Shown here in pieces: positions 1 through 7,808 of a stretch of 41,843 bases of DNA. Positions within the stretch are counted from its first letter, which is position 1; each line of letters opens with the position of its first letter. The stretch comes from a bacterium. Its GTDB lineage: Bacteria > Fidelibacterota > Marinisomatia > Marinisomatales > UBA1611. The position numbers and the translations under genes were made by a program. The stretch spans positions 1-41,843 of the forward strand of contig JABGWJ010000087.1 of NCBI GenBank assembly GCA_018645565.1, in the 5' to 3' direction. The notes beneath the pieces were generated by a model. It had not been told where the DNA came from. It ran no database searches and saw only the letters and a list, made by a program, of their open reading frames with translations.

Positions 1-52
1 AACGTAAACACGCTTTCCAAGCGTGCGCCTTAAGCCACTCGGCCACCTCTCC
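1..52 (-). tRNA. tRNA-Ser (anticodon GGA), 3' part cut off by window edge
   Basis: Read on the minus strand, the stretch starts GGAGAGGTGGCCGAGTGG, the usual 5' acceptor arm, D-stem and D-loop of a bacterial serine tRNA. A 5-bp anticodon stem (CACGC/GCGTG) follows, with loop TTGGAAA. The anticodon GGA lies at plus positions 16-18 and reads UCC/UCU serine codons. The variable arm, T arm and acceptor 3' strand lie beyond the window start, so completeness cannot be judged. Confidence 0.93.
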
Positions 53-81
53 AAAAAATTACTAGTAAAATTTAATAGAAT

Positions 82-113
82 AAAAAAACCCCAACTAAAT
101 GCTGGGGTCTTTA
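82..113 (-). terminator. Rho-independent terminator downstream of the DUF4295-like gene
   Basis: On the minus strand ACCCCA and TGGGGT (plus 103-108 and 88-93) form a GC-rich 6-bp stem with a 9-nt loop, followed by a run of seven T (plus 82-88). It sits 28 nt past the stop of the 105-aa gene and ahead of the tRNA-Ser gene. A weaker T-rich stretch lies on the other side, so it may act in both directions. Confidence 0.8.
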
Positions 114-140
114 ATCTTACTGCAAAGTTAATTTAACAGC

Positions 141-458
141 TTATTCTTCTTCACCCTTAGCATCAGGGACCGTTGCGACATCACTTTCATTATTGCTATC
201 AGCGACATCCTCTTTCTTGTCATCCTCATTAGATACAAAACCAGAAAGATCAATATCTACAAGATTGCTCGCTTCATCCATACGCTTCAGAGCAGCATTT
301 AAGTCTTCGCCTTCACGAACTTTAATCATTTGCTCATTAAATCTCCAGAAACCTGTTTTTTCAGATTTAACACTTTTTACATACTTAACCATTGTAGCAT
401 CAGCATCTCCACCTCTGCCACTTGCCTTATCAGCGAAACTCTTTTGTTTTTTAGCCAT
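141..458 (-). CDS. DUF4295-like small basic protein with acidic tail (possible ribosomal protein bL38-like)
   Basis: This is a 105-aa protein. Residues 1-50 are basic and carry MAKK at the start plus a KxVKSxKxGxxxFxExM pattern (VKSVKSEKTGFWRFNEQMIK). That pattern resembles the about 50-aa DUF4295 family of Bacteroidota, which to my memory includes a lineage-specific large-subunit ribosomal protein called bL38. The second half (from about residue 65) is strongly acidic, rich in D, E and S, and ends in EEE; this tail is not part of the usual short family. A Shine-Dalgarno-like AGGA lies 10 nt before the ATG. The gene appears monocistronic, with its own terminator. I do not see the rpmB/rpmG neighbours typical of the family in Bacteroidota. 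The family assignment is by eye and moderately sure; the tail function is unknown. Confidence 0.6.
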   Translation of the reverse strand: MAKKQKSFADKASGRGGDADATMVKYVKSVKSEKTGFWRFNEQMIKVREGEDLNAALKRMDEASNLVDIDLSGFVSNEDDKKEDVADSNNESDVATVPDAKGEEE

Positions 459-529
459 TTTATTATTATCCTAAAATTTTTACGCTGGCAAATTTAATTC
501 TTAAATTCAGGAAGTTCAATGGGTTAGAA

Positions 530-1585
530 TTATTTAGTTGCATTTTTATTTCGCTCTTTTTGCTGTCTCTTTTCTAATTTTGCTGAAGCTAATTTTCTCA
601 TATCAACAACACTATCATGCTCATCAACAATCTCAACTCCTAATAATGTCTCGATTGCATCCTCCAAAGATATTAGTCCAGTCGTTGTTCCAAACTCATC
701 TTCAACTATAAAAATTTGTTGCCGCCTTTTTACAAATTGATCTAAAATTGTTGATACGGAATCGGAGTCTTTAACCGTGTGGACTGGCTCCATTAGTGAA
801 CTCATCGTAACGTCAAACTTATCTTCAGCTTGTTTATTAACTAGATCATATCGATGAACAAAGCCAATTACTTGATCTAAGGAGTTTTTAAAAATAGGAA
901 TCCTAGAAAAAACCAGCGGCGAATATTTATTAACCACTTTGCCAACTGTATCTTCATCAGATAAACTAAAAATAACTGATCTCGGGGTCATTACCTCCTC
1001 AGCCAAAATATTATCCAATTTCATTAAATTTTCAATTATATCCCCTTCCTGACTATCAATAGCACCTTCATCTTCACTGAGCTCTGCCATGGCAATCAAT
1101 TCTGCTCTCGACGCCTTAGAATTATCTTGATTATCTCTACTCAAAAATTTTGATATTTTCTCTCCAAGGAAGACCATTGGGAAAACTAAAAATATTAAGA
1201 TCCTTATCATGTAAGCCGTAAAACCAACAAGCGACTTTGTATAATTTGCACCTAACGTTTTTGGAATAATCTCTGAAAAAAATAATATTGATAGCGTCAA
1301 TATAATAGAGGAAATAGCTACCCAGCTACTACCAAAAACTGAGTAAGTTTGTGCTCCGACACCAGCAGCACCGACTGTGTTCGCGATAGTGTTAAATGTG
1401 AGTATCGCTGAAAGTGGCCTGTTAATATTTTCTTTAAGAGAGAACATCAGCTTACCTCTCTTGCTACCTTCTTTTACTAAGACTGCAATATGAGCATGAG
1501 ATACGCTCAAAAGAACAGATTCAAGTAAAGAGCAAAGGAACGAAACCACAAGGGCTATAAAAAAATAGACTAACAGAGCTGTCAT
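530..1585 (-). CDS. CNNM/CorC-family (DUF21 plus paired CBS domain) membrane protein
   Basis: The 351-aa product has an N-terminal CNNM transmembrane domain (about residues 1-140) with the hallmark FSEIIPKTLG. A linker with acidic-helix motifs (AELIAMAELSEDEGAID) follows, then a CBS pair (about 200-320) containing VMTPRSVIFSLS and DEFGTTTGLISLEDAIETLLG. CNNM proteins are linked to Mg2+ and divalent cation efflux and are gated by nucleotide binding at the CBS pair; they sit in the inner membrane. The C-terminal CorC/HlyC domain present in many homologues is absent, and the protein ends in a short basic tail. It lies 44 nt after the phosphatase start on the same strand and may be co-transcribed. 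Family is sure; substrate is inferred. Confidence 0.9.
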   Translation of the reverse strand: MTALLVYFFIALVVSFLCSLLESVLLSVSHAHIAVLVKEGSKRGKLMFSLKENINRPLSAILTFNTIANTVGAAGVGAQTYSVFGSSWVAISSIILTLSILFFSEIIPKTLGANYTKSLVGFTAYMIRILIFLVFPMVFLGEKISKFLSRDNQDNSKASRAELIAMAELSEDEGAIDSQEGDIIENLMKLDNILAEEVMTPRSVIFSLSDEDTVGKVVNKYSPLVFSRIPIFKNSLDQVIGFVHRYDLVNKQAEDKFDVTMSSLMEPVHTVKDSDSVSTILDQFVKRRQQIFIVEDEFGTTTGLISLEDAIETLLGVEIVDEHDSVVDMRKLASAKLEKRQQKERNKNATK

Positions 1586-1629
1586 ATATGAATGAATTTA
1601 GTCTTGTTTTTCAAACAAACAAATCGAGT

Positions 1630-3270
1630 TCATTGAATCTGTATAACTTTACCATCGAATGGATAATCAGTTTTGATATTTAATAAATTTAAAATAGTTG
1701 GTGCAATGTCTACAGTTTCAGCTTGAACTTTAATTTCAGTTTTAGATCTACCTTCTTTAGCAAAAAGAAGAGGTACATGCGCATCATAATCATAAGGACT
1801 TCCATGGCTAGTGCCGTATGGATTTCTATATAAGTAACCAGGCTCAATAATAACAAATATATCAGCGCTTTTCTCAACATGAACCATATTTTTTAACCTT
1901 AGGCTAACGTTATCTGTTTTTTTTGAATTTATAATTTCTGTTTTAGAAAAAACAGCTTTTACACCTTCAACCATCCCTAAGTACTTTTTGATAATATTTT
2001 CCAAACCAGAAGCTTCTATGTTATTCTTTTTTAATTTATCATGAAAAAAATAATAATTCGTAAAATCCTTATAAAACAAATTTTCACCGTAATATTCAGA
2101 TATTTCATCATCAATCCAGTCATACGCTTCTCGTAAATTATCCCGGTTAATGCGACCACCAGTTAAGTTTAGTTGTGGCAAGAACTCGGGTAAAGGTAGA
2201 CCGCCGTGGTCAGAAGTCATAACAAACTCTACATGTTCTAACCCAATTCTATTATCGATATGAGAGATTAATTCATTCAATTGAATATCTAATCGAATTA
2301 AATAATCCATTGTTTCTTGCGAAAAAGGGCCATAATTATGAATAACATAGTCCATTGCTGAAAACCCAATAAAGAAGAGGTCTGGGTTGTTATCAAAACC
2401 AAGGTTTTCTCTATCAAGAATTAATTTAGATAGGTCCACTAGCTTATCATCAAACCAAGGTGTATTTAGAATTTCAGCACCAGGTTTTTTATCCTGATCA
2501 AAAGATATAGGGAAAACGGGCTTATAATTATTTGTTTTAATTTTTGTTTTGGTAATTGAATCATGATCCATATGATAAGAATCTACCTCGCCAGTAAAAT
2601 TATCTAATCGTGAATGCTTTAAGTAAAGACTATCAGGTAAAATTTTTGTCCATAATGAGTCTCTGTAAGTTTCAAACCTAAGCCTATTATTGAAATCATT
2701 TATATAGTTTGGTAATGTGTCATTATAATAATCAGACGTTATAAACCTATCAATATTATTATAATAAAGAACCAAATCAGCGTTTTGACCTCCCATCATT
2801 ACAGCAGATCTATCTTTTCCAGCAATGGAAATGACTTTTGATTTTGGATTATTGCTTTTGAGGACATCACCAATCATTTTATTATTATATCTAGTAAATG
2901 AACGAGCAAGGCCATCGCCTCCAACTGTTTTTGCTTTAACATCCTCGACGCAATTAACAACCTTCCCCAGAGCCCTATCATAATAACTGTTACCAAGGAC
3001 TCCTGCAGGCCCAGGATGTTTGCCACTTGCAATTGCAAAATGACCTGGCCCCGTTGCTGTATACCCATGCTGATGAAAAGTATTCTGGAAAGAGATACTA
3101 TTTTCAACTAGCCATTTAAAACCACCGCTGTACAAGTTTTTAAACCTTGAAAGATGATCCGGCCTCATCTGATCTGTAACTAAAAAGACGACTAACTTTG
3201 TTTTAGGTTTTGATGAGCATGAAATCGAAAAAAAACAAAAAACAAATAAGCAAAATAATTTTGATCTCAA
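1630..3270 (-). CDS. PafA-like secreted alkaline phosphatase (lipoprotein)
   Basis: The 546-aa protein belongs to the alkaline phosphatase superfamily, and its active-site layout matches the PafA monoesterases of Bacteroidota. I see metal ligand D33 in TDQMR, nucleophile T73 in TGPGH, N94 in GNSYYD (same 21-residue spacing as PafA T79-N100), K152 and R154 in GKDRS, then MDYVIHNYG, TSDHGG and GTSHG for the remaining zinc ligands. An N-terminal hydrophobic segment ends in a lipobox-like FSISC, so C18 is probably lipidated. The expected role is Ca2+-independent release of phosphate from organic monoesters in the periplasm. The start is TTG at 3270; its TTGA overlaps the TGA stop of tyrS, and the next in-frame Met (M35) lies beyond both the signal and D33. 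The exact substrate is not certain. Confidence 0.9.
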   Translation of the reverse strand: MRSKLFCLFVFCFFSISCSSKPKTKLVVFLVTDQMRPDHLSRFKNLYSGGFKWLVENSISFQNTFHQHGYTATGPGHFAIASGKHPGPAGVLGNSYYDRALGKVVNCVEDVKAKTVGGDGLARSFTRYNNKMIGDVLKSNNPKSKVISIAGKDRSAVMMGGQNADLVLYYNNIDRFITSDYYNDTLPNYINDFNNRLRFETYRDSLWTKILPDSLYLKHSRLDNFTGEVDSYHMDHDSITKTKIKTNNYKPVFPISFDQDKKPGAEILNTPWFDDKLVDLSKLILDRENLGFDNNPDLFFIGFSAMDYVIHNYGPFSQETMDYLIRLDIQLNELISHIDNRIGLEHVEFVMTSDHGGLPLPEFLPQLNLTGGRINRDNLREAYDWIDDEISEYYGENLFYKDFTNYYFFHDKLKKNNIEASGLENIIKKYLGMVEGVKAVFSKTEIINSKKTDNVSLRLKNMVHVEKSADIFVIIEPGYLYRNPYGTSHGSPYDYDAHVPLLFAKEGRSKTEIKVQAETVDIAPTILNLLNIKTDYPFDGKVIQIQ

Positions 3271-4475
3271 TTAACCACCCTCAAGAATTTCCGCTTACCA
3301 ACTTTTAAAACAAAAGAATCACCCACTGACACTTTGTATTGAATGTCTTTTATAGCTTCGCCATCAATTTTCACCGCAGATTGCTTTATCATTCTTCGAG
3401 CCTCACTTTTACTTTTCAATAATCCCGAATCTGCTATTATGTTTACAAGAAGGTCCTCTTCCTTTAGTTGATATTCTTGAATTTCATCTGGCATTCCTTT
3501 TGACACTGTCACTTGGTTAAAGTGGTTTTCAGCATCTAATGCTATTTTTTCATCGTAATACAATGAGACAACCTTTCTGGCTAAGTCTCTCTTAAGCTCC
3601 ATTGGATTAACATTACTATTTTTAAGTTTTTGTTCTACAACTTCAATATATTGATTATCAGCATCAGCAGCTAAGGTGAACCACGATAGCATTACATTAT
3701 CTGGAATTGAAAGTGTTTTACCATACATGTCATTTGCAGAATCTGAGATACCAATATCATTACCATATGACTTTGACATCTTTTCGATACCATCTGTGCC
3801 TTCTAGTATCGGCATTGTTAATATACATTGTGGTTTTTGGCCTACATCTTTTTGCAAATTTCTGCCCATGAGTAGATTGAATTTTTGATCTGTACCACCT
3901 ATTTCAATGTCAGAAACTAATTCAACAGAGTCCTGCGCTTGAGCAAGGGGGTATAAGAATTCATGTAGAGATATAGAAACTTCTGAATTATATCTTTTAT
4001 TAAAGTCATCTCTTTCTAACATCCTTGCAACAGTTGTACAGCTAGAAAGTTTAATTACATCAGAAAAGCTCATTTTTCCTAACCATTCAGAATTATAACA
4101 GACTTTAAGCTTATCCATATCCAGAATAGCTTTTGCTTGGTTTAAATAAGTCTTCGCATTTTCCTTAGCCTCCTCTAAAGTCAATTGAGGCCTAGTTTTA
4201 TTTCTTCCAGTTGGGTCACCTATCATAGCAGTAAAATCACCAATGACTAAAACAGCTTTATGACCTAGGTCTTGAAAGTGTCTCAATTTTCTTAACACCA
4301 CACTGTGCCCTATATGAAGGTCTGGCCTACTTGGGTCACAGCCTAGTTTAGCTACCAAAGGCACTCCACTTTTAACGGAATTTTCGATTTTGCTTCGTAA
4401 TTCATTTTCTGGAACGATTTCCTCAGCACCTTTACTAATTAATTTATATTGTTCATCTACAGATAAAATATTCAT
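3267..4475 (-). CDS. tyrS: Tyrosyl-tRNA synthetase
   Basis: This 402-aa class I synthetase attaches tyrosine to tRNA-Tyr in the cytoplasm. The HIGH motif is intact at residues 54-57 and the KMSKS loop at 232-236. The N-terminal catalytic domain is followed by a C-terminal S4 RNA-binding domain (about 335-400, with [17 protein letters not shown]). Length and motif arrangement fit the bacterial TyrZ-like subgroup rather than the longer-loop TyrS of E. coli. It overlaps smpB by ATGA upstream and the phosphatase by TTGA downstream, so smpB, tyrS and the phosphatase gene are very probably one transcript with coupled translation. Confidence 0.97.
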   Translation of the reverse strand: MNILSVDEQYKLISKGAEEIVPENELRSKIENSVKSGVPLVAKLGCDPSRPDLHIGHSVVLRKLRHFQDLGHKAVLVIGDFTAMIGDPTGRNKTRPQLTLEEAKENAKTYLNQAKAILDMDKLKVCYNSEWLGKMSFSDVIKLSSCTTVARMLERDDFNKRYNSEVSISLHEFLYPLAQAQDSVELVSDIEIGGTDQKFNLLMGRNLQKDVGQKPQCILTMPILEGTDGIEKMSKSYGNDIGISDSANDMYGKTLSIPDNVMLSWFTLAADADNQYIEVVEQKLKNSNVNPMELKRDLARKVVSLYYDEKIALDAENHFNQVTVSKGMPDEIQEYQLKEEDLLVNIIADSGLLKSKSEARRMIKQSAVKIDGEAIKDIQYKVSVGDSFVLKVGKRKFLRVVN

Positions 4476-4927
4476 CTATTTCTCTTCATTTCTCTTTGCA
4501 TCACTTTTTCAACATCTCGTCTTTTTTTTGTTTCACGCTTATCAAATAACTTTTTACCTTTAGCTAATCCAATTTCTACTTTTAACCATCCTCTTTTGTT
4601 AAAATAAATCTTTAACGGCACAGCGGTAAGTCCTTTTTCAGCTAATTTTTGATTAATCTTTAAAATTTCATTTTTATGAAGCAATAAACGTCTTTTCCTG
4701 GTCAACTCATGACCTATAAATCCAGTATGACTATATGCACTAATATGCATTCCCCTAAGCCAGGCTTGCCCTTTTTTAATTAATACATAACTTTCCCTTA
4801 AACTAGCTTTACCTTCTCTTAGACTTTTAACTTCACTACCTAGTAGCTCAATTCCCGCTTCAAAGGTCTCCAATATTTGGAATTCATGGTATGCTTTTCT
4901 ATTATTCGAAACCGTGATTTTTTCCAT
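4472..4927 (-). CDS. smpB: SsrA-binding protein SmpB
   Basis: This 151-aa protein is the partner of tmRNA in rescuing stalled ribosomes. It shows the family N-terminus ([20 protein letters not shown]), the [18 protein letters not shown] stretch, and a lysine/arginine-rich C-terminal tail ([17 protein letters not shown]) that fills the mRNA channel in known structures. Length is normal. It heads the smpB-tyrS-phosphatase transcript and overlaps tyrS by four bases. No tmRNA gene is seen next to it. Confidence 0.97.
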   Translation of the reverse strand: MEKITVSNNRKAYHEFQILETFEAGIELLGSEVKSLREGKASLRESYVLIKKGQAWLRGMHISAYSHTGFIGHELTRKRRLLLHKNEILKINQKLAEKGLTAVPLKIYFNKRGWLKVEIGLAKGKKLFDKRETKKRRDVEKVMQREMKRNR

Positions 4928-4931
4928 AATA

Positions 4932-4982
4932 TTAGGCTCGAGAAGCTACGTTCCAAGCAATAGCTCGTCCAAGTGTATTCAT
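4932..4982 (-). other. Possible 16-codon leader ORF ahead of smpB
   Basis: A short open frame (ATG at 4982, TAA at 4932-4934) ends 4 nt before the smpB start. Its base composition is visibly richer in G and C than the flanking intergenic DNA, and its start (MNTLGRAIAW) looks protein-like. I see no convincing Shine-Dalgarno site before it. It may be a leader peptide, a gene remnant or chance. Nothing else is recognised in the rest of the 157-nt gap up to the plus-strand gene at 5085. Confidence 0.25.
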
Positions 4983-5084
4983 TGAGAGAAAACTGATAAA
5001 AATATTAATGTATATCTTCATGCAAAGGCATATTTAGTTAAACGTAAATTACACAGTCATTTTTAAAAAAAATCAATATAAATA

Positions 5085-6191
5085 ATGAAAATATTAATAG
5101 TTGAACCTTACTATACTGGTTCTCATAAACAATGGGCTGAGGGTTATAAGAAATACAGCAAACACAAAATTAAAATAATATCGATGAAAGGACAGTTTTG
5201 GAAATGGCGAATGCATGGTGGCGCAGTAACCTTAGCTAAATCTTATATCGAAATGAACTGGAGACCAGATGTAATATTTTGTTCTGATATGTTAGACCTT
5301 TCCACTTTTCTATCTTTGACTAGAAGAGAGACAAAGAATATTCCGGTAGCAATTTATTTTCATGAAAATCAAATATCATATCCTTGGTCACCAAACGATC
5401 GAGATGTGATTAACAAAAGAGACAACCATTATGGCTTTATAAATTTTACTTCTGCACTTTCTGCAGATAAAGTATTTTTTAATTCAAGTTTCCATATGAA
5501 TACTTTTCTTGATGACCTATCGCCATTTTTAAGGCATTTTCCTGATCATAATGAATTAGATACAATCAGAATCATTAAAGAAAAATCAAAAGTTTTACCA
5601 GTTGGACTTGAACTATCAAAATTTAATAATGTGAATGTTCAAAAAGATCAATACCCGGTTATACTATGGAATCATCGCTGGGAATATGACAAAAACCCTA
5701 ACCTTTTTTTCGACACGTTAATGAAATTAAAAGATAGTGGGTTATTTTTTAAATTAATAATAATCGGTGAATCATTTGGAAAAATTCCGGAGATATTTGA
5801 AAAAGCTAAAATTGAATTTGAGGAAAATATTTTAGAATGGGGATATTTGAAGACATTTAGCGAATATGCTCATTCACTGCATAGAGCTGATATTCTTCCT
5901 GTTACTTCAAATCAGGAGTTTTTTGGAGTTAGTGTAATGGAAGCAATTTATTGTGGCGTATGGCCTATTTTACCTGATAGACTCAGTTATAAAGAACTTT
6001 TTTCAGATGCAAATTATAAAGATAATTTTTATTCTGATGATTCACTTTTTTATGAAAAAATTAAACTTTCAATTTTAAATATTAAAGACATTAGAAGAGA
6101 ATCAATGAAAAACATTCCTAAAAAATATGATTGGAAAAATATTATAAAAGAGTACGATGAAGCTTTTGATGATTTAGCTAAAAATATTTAG
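5085..6191 (+). CDS. tRNA-queuosine alpha-mannosyltransferase homologue (DUF3524/GTDC1 family glycosyltransferase)
   Basis: The 368-aa protein has two Rossmann-like halves of a GT-B glycosyltransferase. The start ILIVEPYYTGSHKQWAEGY, the FWKWRMHGGA stretch and YFHENQISYPW are characteristic of the DUF3524 N-terminal domain of GTDC1, shown in animals to add mannose to queuosine in tRNA-Asp. The second half carries WNHRWEYDKNP and the nucleotide-sugar binding segment SNQEFFGVSVMEAIYCG, with E residues placed as in family 4 enzymes. Family is clear; the substrate in this bacterium is inferred. The gene is alone on the plus strand, divergent from smpB and convergent with pepA. No Shine-Dalgarno site precedes the ATG; instead an ATATAAATA stretch abuts it. 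Confidence 0.85.
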   Translation: MKILIVEPYYTGSHKQWAEGYKKYSKHKIKIISMKGQFWKWRMHGGAVTLAKSYIEMNWRPDVIFCSDMLDLSTFLSLTRRETKNIPVAIYFHENQISYPWSPNDRDVINKRDNHYGFINFTSALSADKVFFNSSFHMNTFLDDLSPFLRHFPDHNELDTIRIIKEKSKVLPVGLELSKFNNVNVQKDQYPVILWNHRWEYDKNPNLFFDTLMKLKDSGLFFKLIIIGESFGKIPEIFEKAKIEFEENILEWGYLKTFSEYAHSLHRADILPVTSNQEFFGVSVMEAIYCGVWPILPDRLSYKELFSDANYKDNFYSDDSLFYEKIKLSILNIKDIRRESMKNIPKKYDWKNIIKEYDEAFDDLAKNI

Positions 6192-6216
6192 TAAATAATT
6201 TATATAAACATCAACT

Positions 6217-7674
6217 TTATTTTTCTAACATATCAAGGACTAATCTAATACCAACACCCGTAGCACTGCCTTTAGGATTGATGCTTGAAGGCTTTGCTCC
6301 CCATGCTGTACCAGCAATATCAAAGTGAACCCATGGTATATCTTTTCCAACAAATTCTTTTAAAAATGCTCCAGCAGCTATTGAACCAGCCTGTCCTGCA
6401 GAACCCATATTTTTGACATCAGCAATATCACTCTTTATTTGTTTACAATATTCTGGCCATAAGGGTAATTCCCATACTTTTTCACCTGTAGATTTCGAAG
6501 ATTCTTTGACTTTTCGCATTAATTTTTCATCAGTGCCCATTACCCCAGTTGCAACGTGACCTAGTGTTACCACTACGGCTCCTGTTAAGGTGGCAAAATC
6601 AATAATAAATTCTGGGTCATAGTGTTTAGATGCATATGAGAGACCATCTGCAAGAATCAATCTTCCTTCTGCATCTGTATTTAAAACTTCAATGGTCTTA
6701 CCATTGTAAGCTGTAAGGATATCACCAGGCTTAAAAGCTTTAGCACCAACGAGGTTTTCTGTGGAGGGAATAATTCCGACGACGTTTATTTTCGGTTTTA
6801 AAATAGATAAAGCGTGTAGAACACCTAGAACCACAGTTGAACCGCACATATCATATTTCATTTCATCCATTTTTGAGGCGGGCTTAATTGAGATTCCTCC
6901 AGAATCAAATGTTAATCCTTTTCCTACAAGAACTTTTGGTTTTTCATCACCTCCATTATTGTATTCAACAACAATAAATTTTGGTGGTTCATCTGTTCCT
7001 TGAGCAACGCCTGCTAAACCGCCCATACCCATTTCGGTAAACTCTTCTCTATCAAAAACTTTTAATGTCATTTCATCTATTTTTGAAATTTCTTCAGCTG
7101 CATTTGCAAGATAAGTTGGTGTAGAAATATTCCCCGGATGATTTCCTAAATCTCTCGCAAAGCAAATTGCATTACCGATTGCAACACCTTTATTTAAGCC
7201 TTGATCATTACAACCATTTATGGCGACCTCTTCGACGACGAAAGAATCAATTGAATTTGTTTTATATTCAATAAATTGATAACTACCCAAGACTGCGCCC
7301 TCACCCATTGCTTGGCAGCTATCTAATTCAGAACAAAAACAGTCGACTGTAACAGTTTTTGCTTTTTTTGTAATTGCCGCTCTAATTGCTGAGCCTGTTG
7401 CTAGCCTTACAACTTCTGAAGTTACTTTTTCTTTATCACCCAGCCCTATCAAAGCAAATCTTCTTTTATTATAATAAAAGAAGTTCACCTCACCAATTTT
7501 TCCTTTTACATCCCCAACATCAACACCACTTTTAATAATATTTTTCAAATCTTGAGTAAGGTCACTTCCTCCTGGAGTAAATGATCTATCTTTGTAAACT
7601 CCAATACATATTAAATCGCTTTTAAGTTCCATCAACGGAGTATTTACTGTTTTTACGTTTTGAATGTGAGACAT
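6217..7674 (-). CDS. pepA: Leucyl aminopeptidase (M17 cytosol aminopeptidase)
   Basis: This 485-aa M17 enzyme removes N-terminal residues from peptides in the cytoplasm and is normally a hexamer with two metal ions. The catalytic set is complete: K252 and D257 in GKGLTFDSGG, D275, and D334/E336/R338 in the signature NTDAEGRLIL. These lie at a constant offset of 18 from the E. coli PepA residues. Residues 1-165 form the usual macro-like N-terminal domain. A Shine-Dalgarno AAAGGA lies 6 nt before the ATG. The gene is monocistronic and divergent from the gene at 7809; the shared gap holds inverted repeats. E. coli PepA also binds DNA, but that function cannot be read from this sequence. Confidence 0.96.
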   Translation of the reverse strand: MSHIQNVKTVNTPLMELKSDLICIGVYKDRSFTPGGSDLTQDLKNIIKSGVDVGDVKGKIGEVNFFYYNKRRFALIGLGDKEKVTSEVVRLATGSAIRAAITKKAKTVTVDCFCSELDSCQAMGEGAVLGSYQFIEYKTNSIDSFVVEEVAINGCNDQGLNKGVAIGNAICFARDLGNHPGNISTPTYLANAAEEISKIDEMTLKVFDREEFTEMGMGGLAGVAQGTDEPPKFIVVEYNNGGDEKPKVLVGKGLTFDSGGISIKPASKMDEMKYDMCGSTVVLGVLHALSILKPKINVVGIIPSTENLVGAKAFKPGDILTAYNGKTIEVLNTDAEGRLILADGLSYASKHYDPEFIIDFATLTGAVVVTLGHVATGVMGTDEKLMRKVKESSKSTGEKVWELPLWPEYCKQIKSDIADVKNMGSAGQAGSIAAGAFLKEFVGKDIPWVHFDIAGTAWGAKPSSINPKGSATGVGIRLVLDMLEK

Positions 7675-7714
7675 TTGGTTTCCTTTTTATTCTTTTAATG
7701 ACAATTTTAATATC

Positions 7715-7735
7715 AAAATTACTATTTGTAATTTT
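7715..7735. promoter_or_regulatory. Perfect 8-bp inverted repeat between pepA and the translocase-like gene
   Basis: AAAATTAC and GTAATTTT are exact reverse complements separated by TATTT. The site lies 41 nt upstream of the pepA ATG and 74 nt upstream of the divergent gene, a fitting place for an operator. The arms are AT-rich, so chance is possible. Confidence 0.4.
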
Positions 7736-7745
7736 CCTATACAAA

Positions 7746-7756
7746 CATACAGTATG
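7746..7756. promoter_or_regulatory. Short palindrome CATAC-A-GTATG in the divergent promoter gap
   Basis: A perfect 5-bp inverted repeat with one central base lies ten bases from the larger repeat at 7715-7735 and runs into the palindrome TATGCATA (7753-7760). Two palindromes side by side in a 134-nt divergent gap suggest a regulator binding region. No regulator is identified. Confidence 0.3.
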
Positions 7757-7808
7757 CATAAAAAATCTAGCTTATAAAAGGTTACATGATTTTGCTTCCA
7801 TATAAATA

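Noticed and set aside
1604-1618. Hairpin TTGTTT-TTC-AAACAA after the phosphatase gene
   Set aside because: Short and AT-rich, with no T run after it on the minus strand, so not a credible terminator.
2874-3107. 77-codon frame on the minus strand inside the phosphatase gene
   Set aside because: It is an out-of-frame shadow of a gene whose catalytic motifs are all intact.
4928-5084. tmRNA gene next to smpB
   Set aside because: No tmRNA 5' or 3' tRNA-like ends and no tag ending in ALAA-like residues were found.
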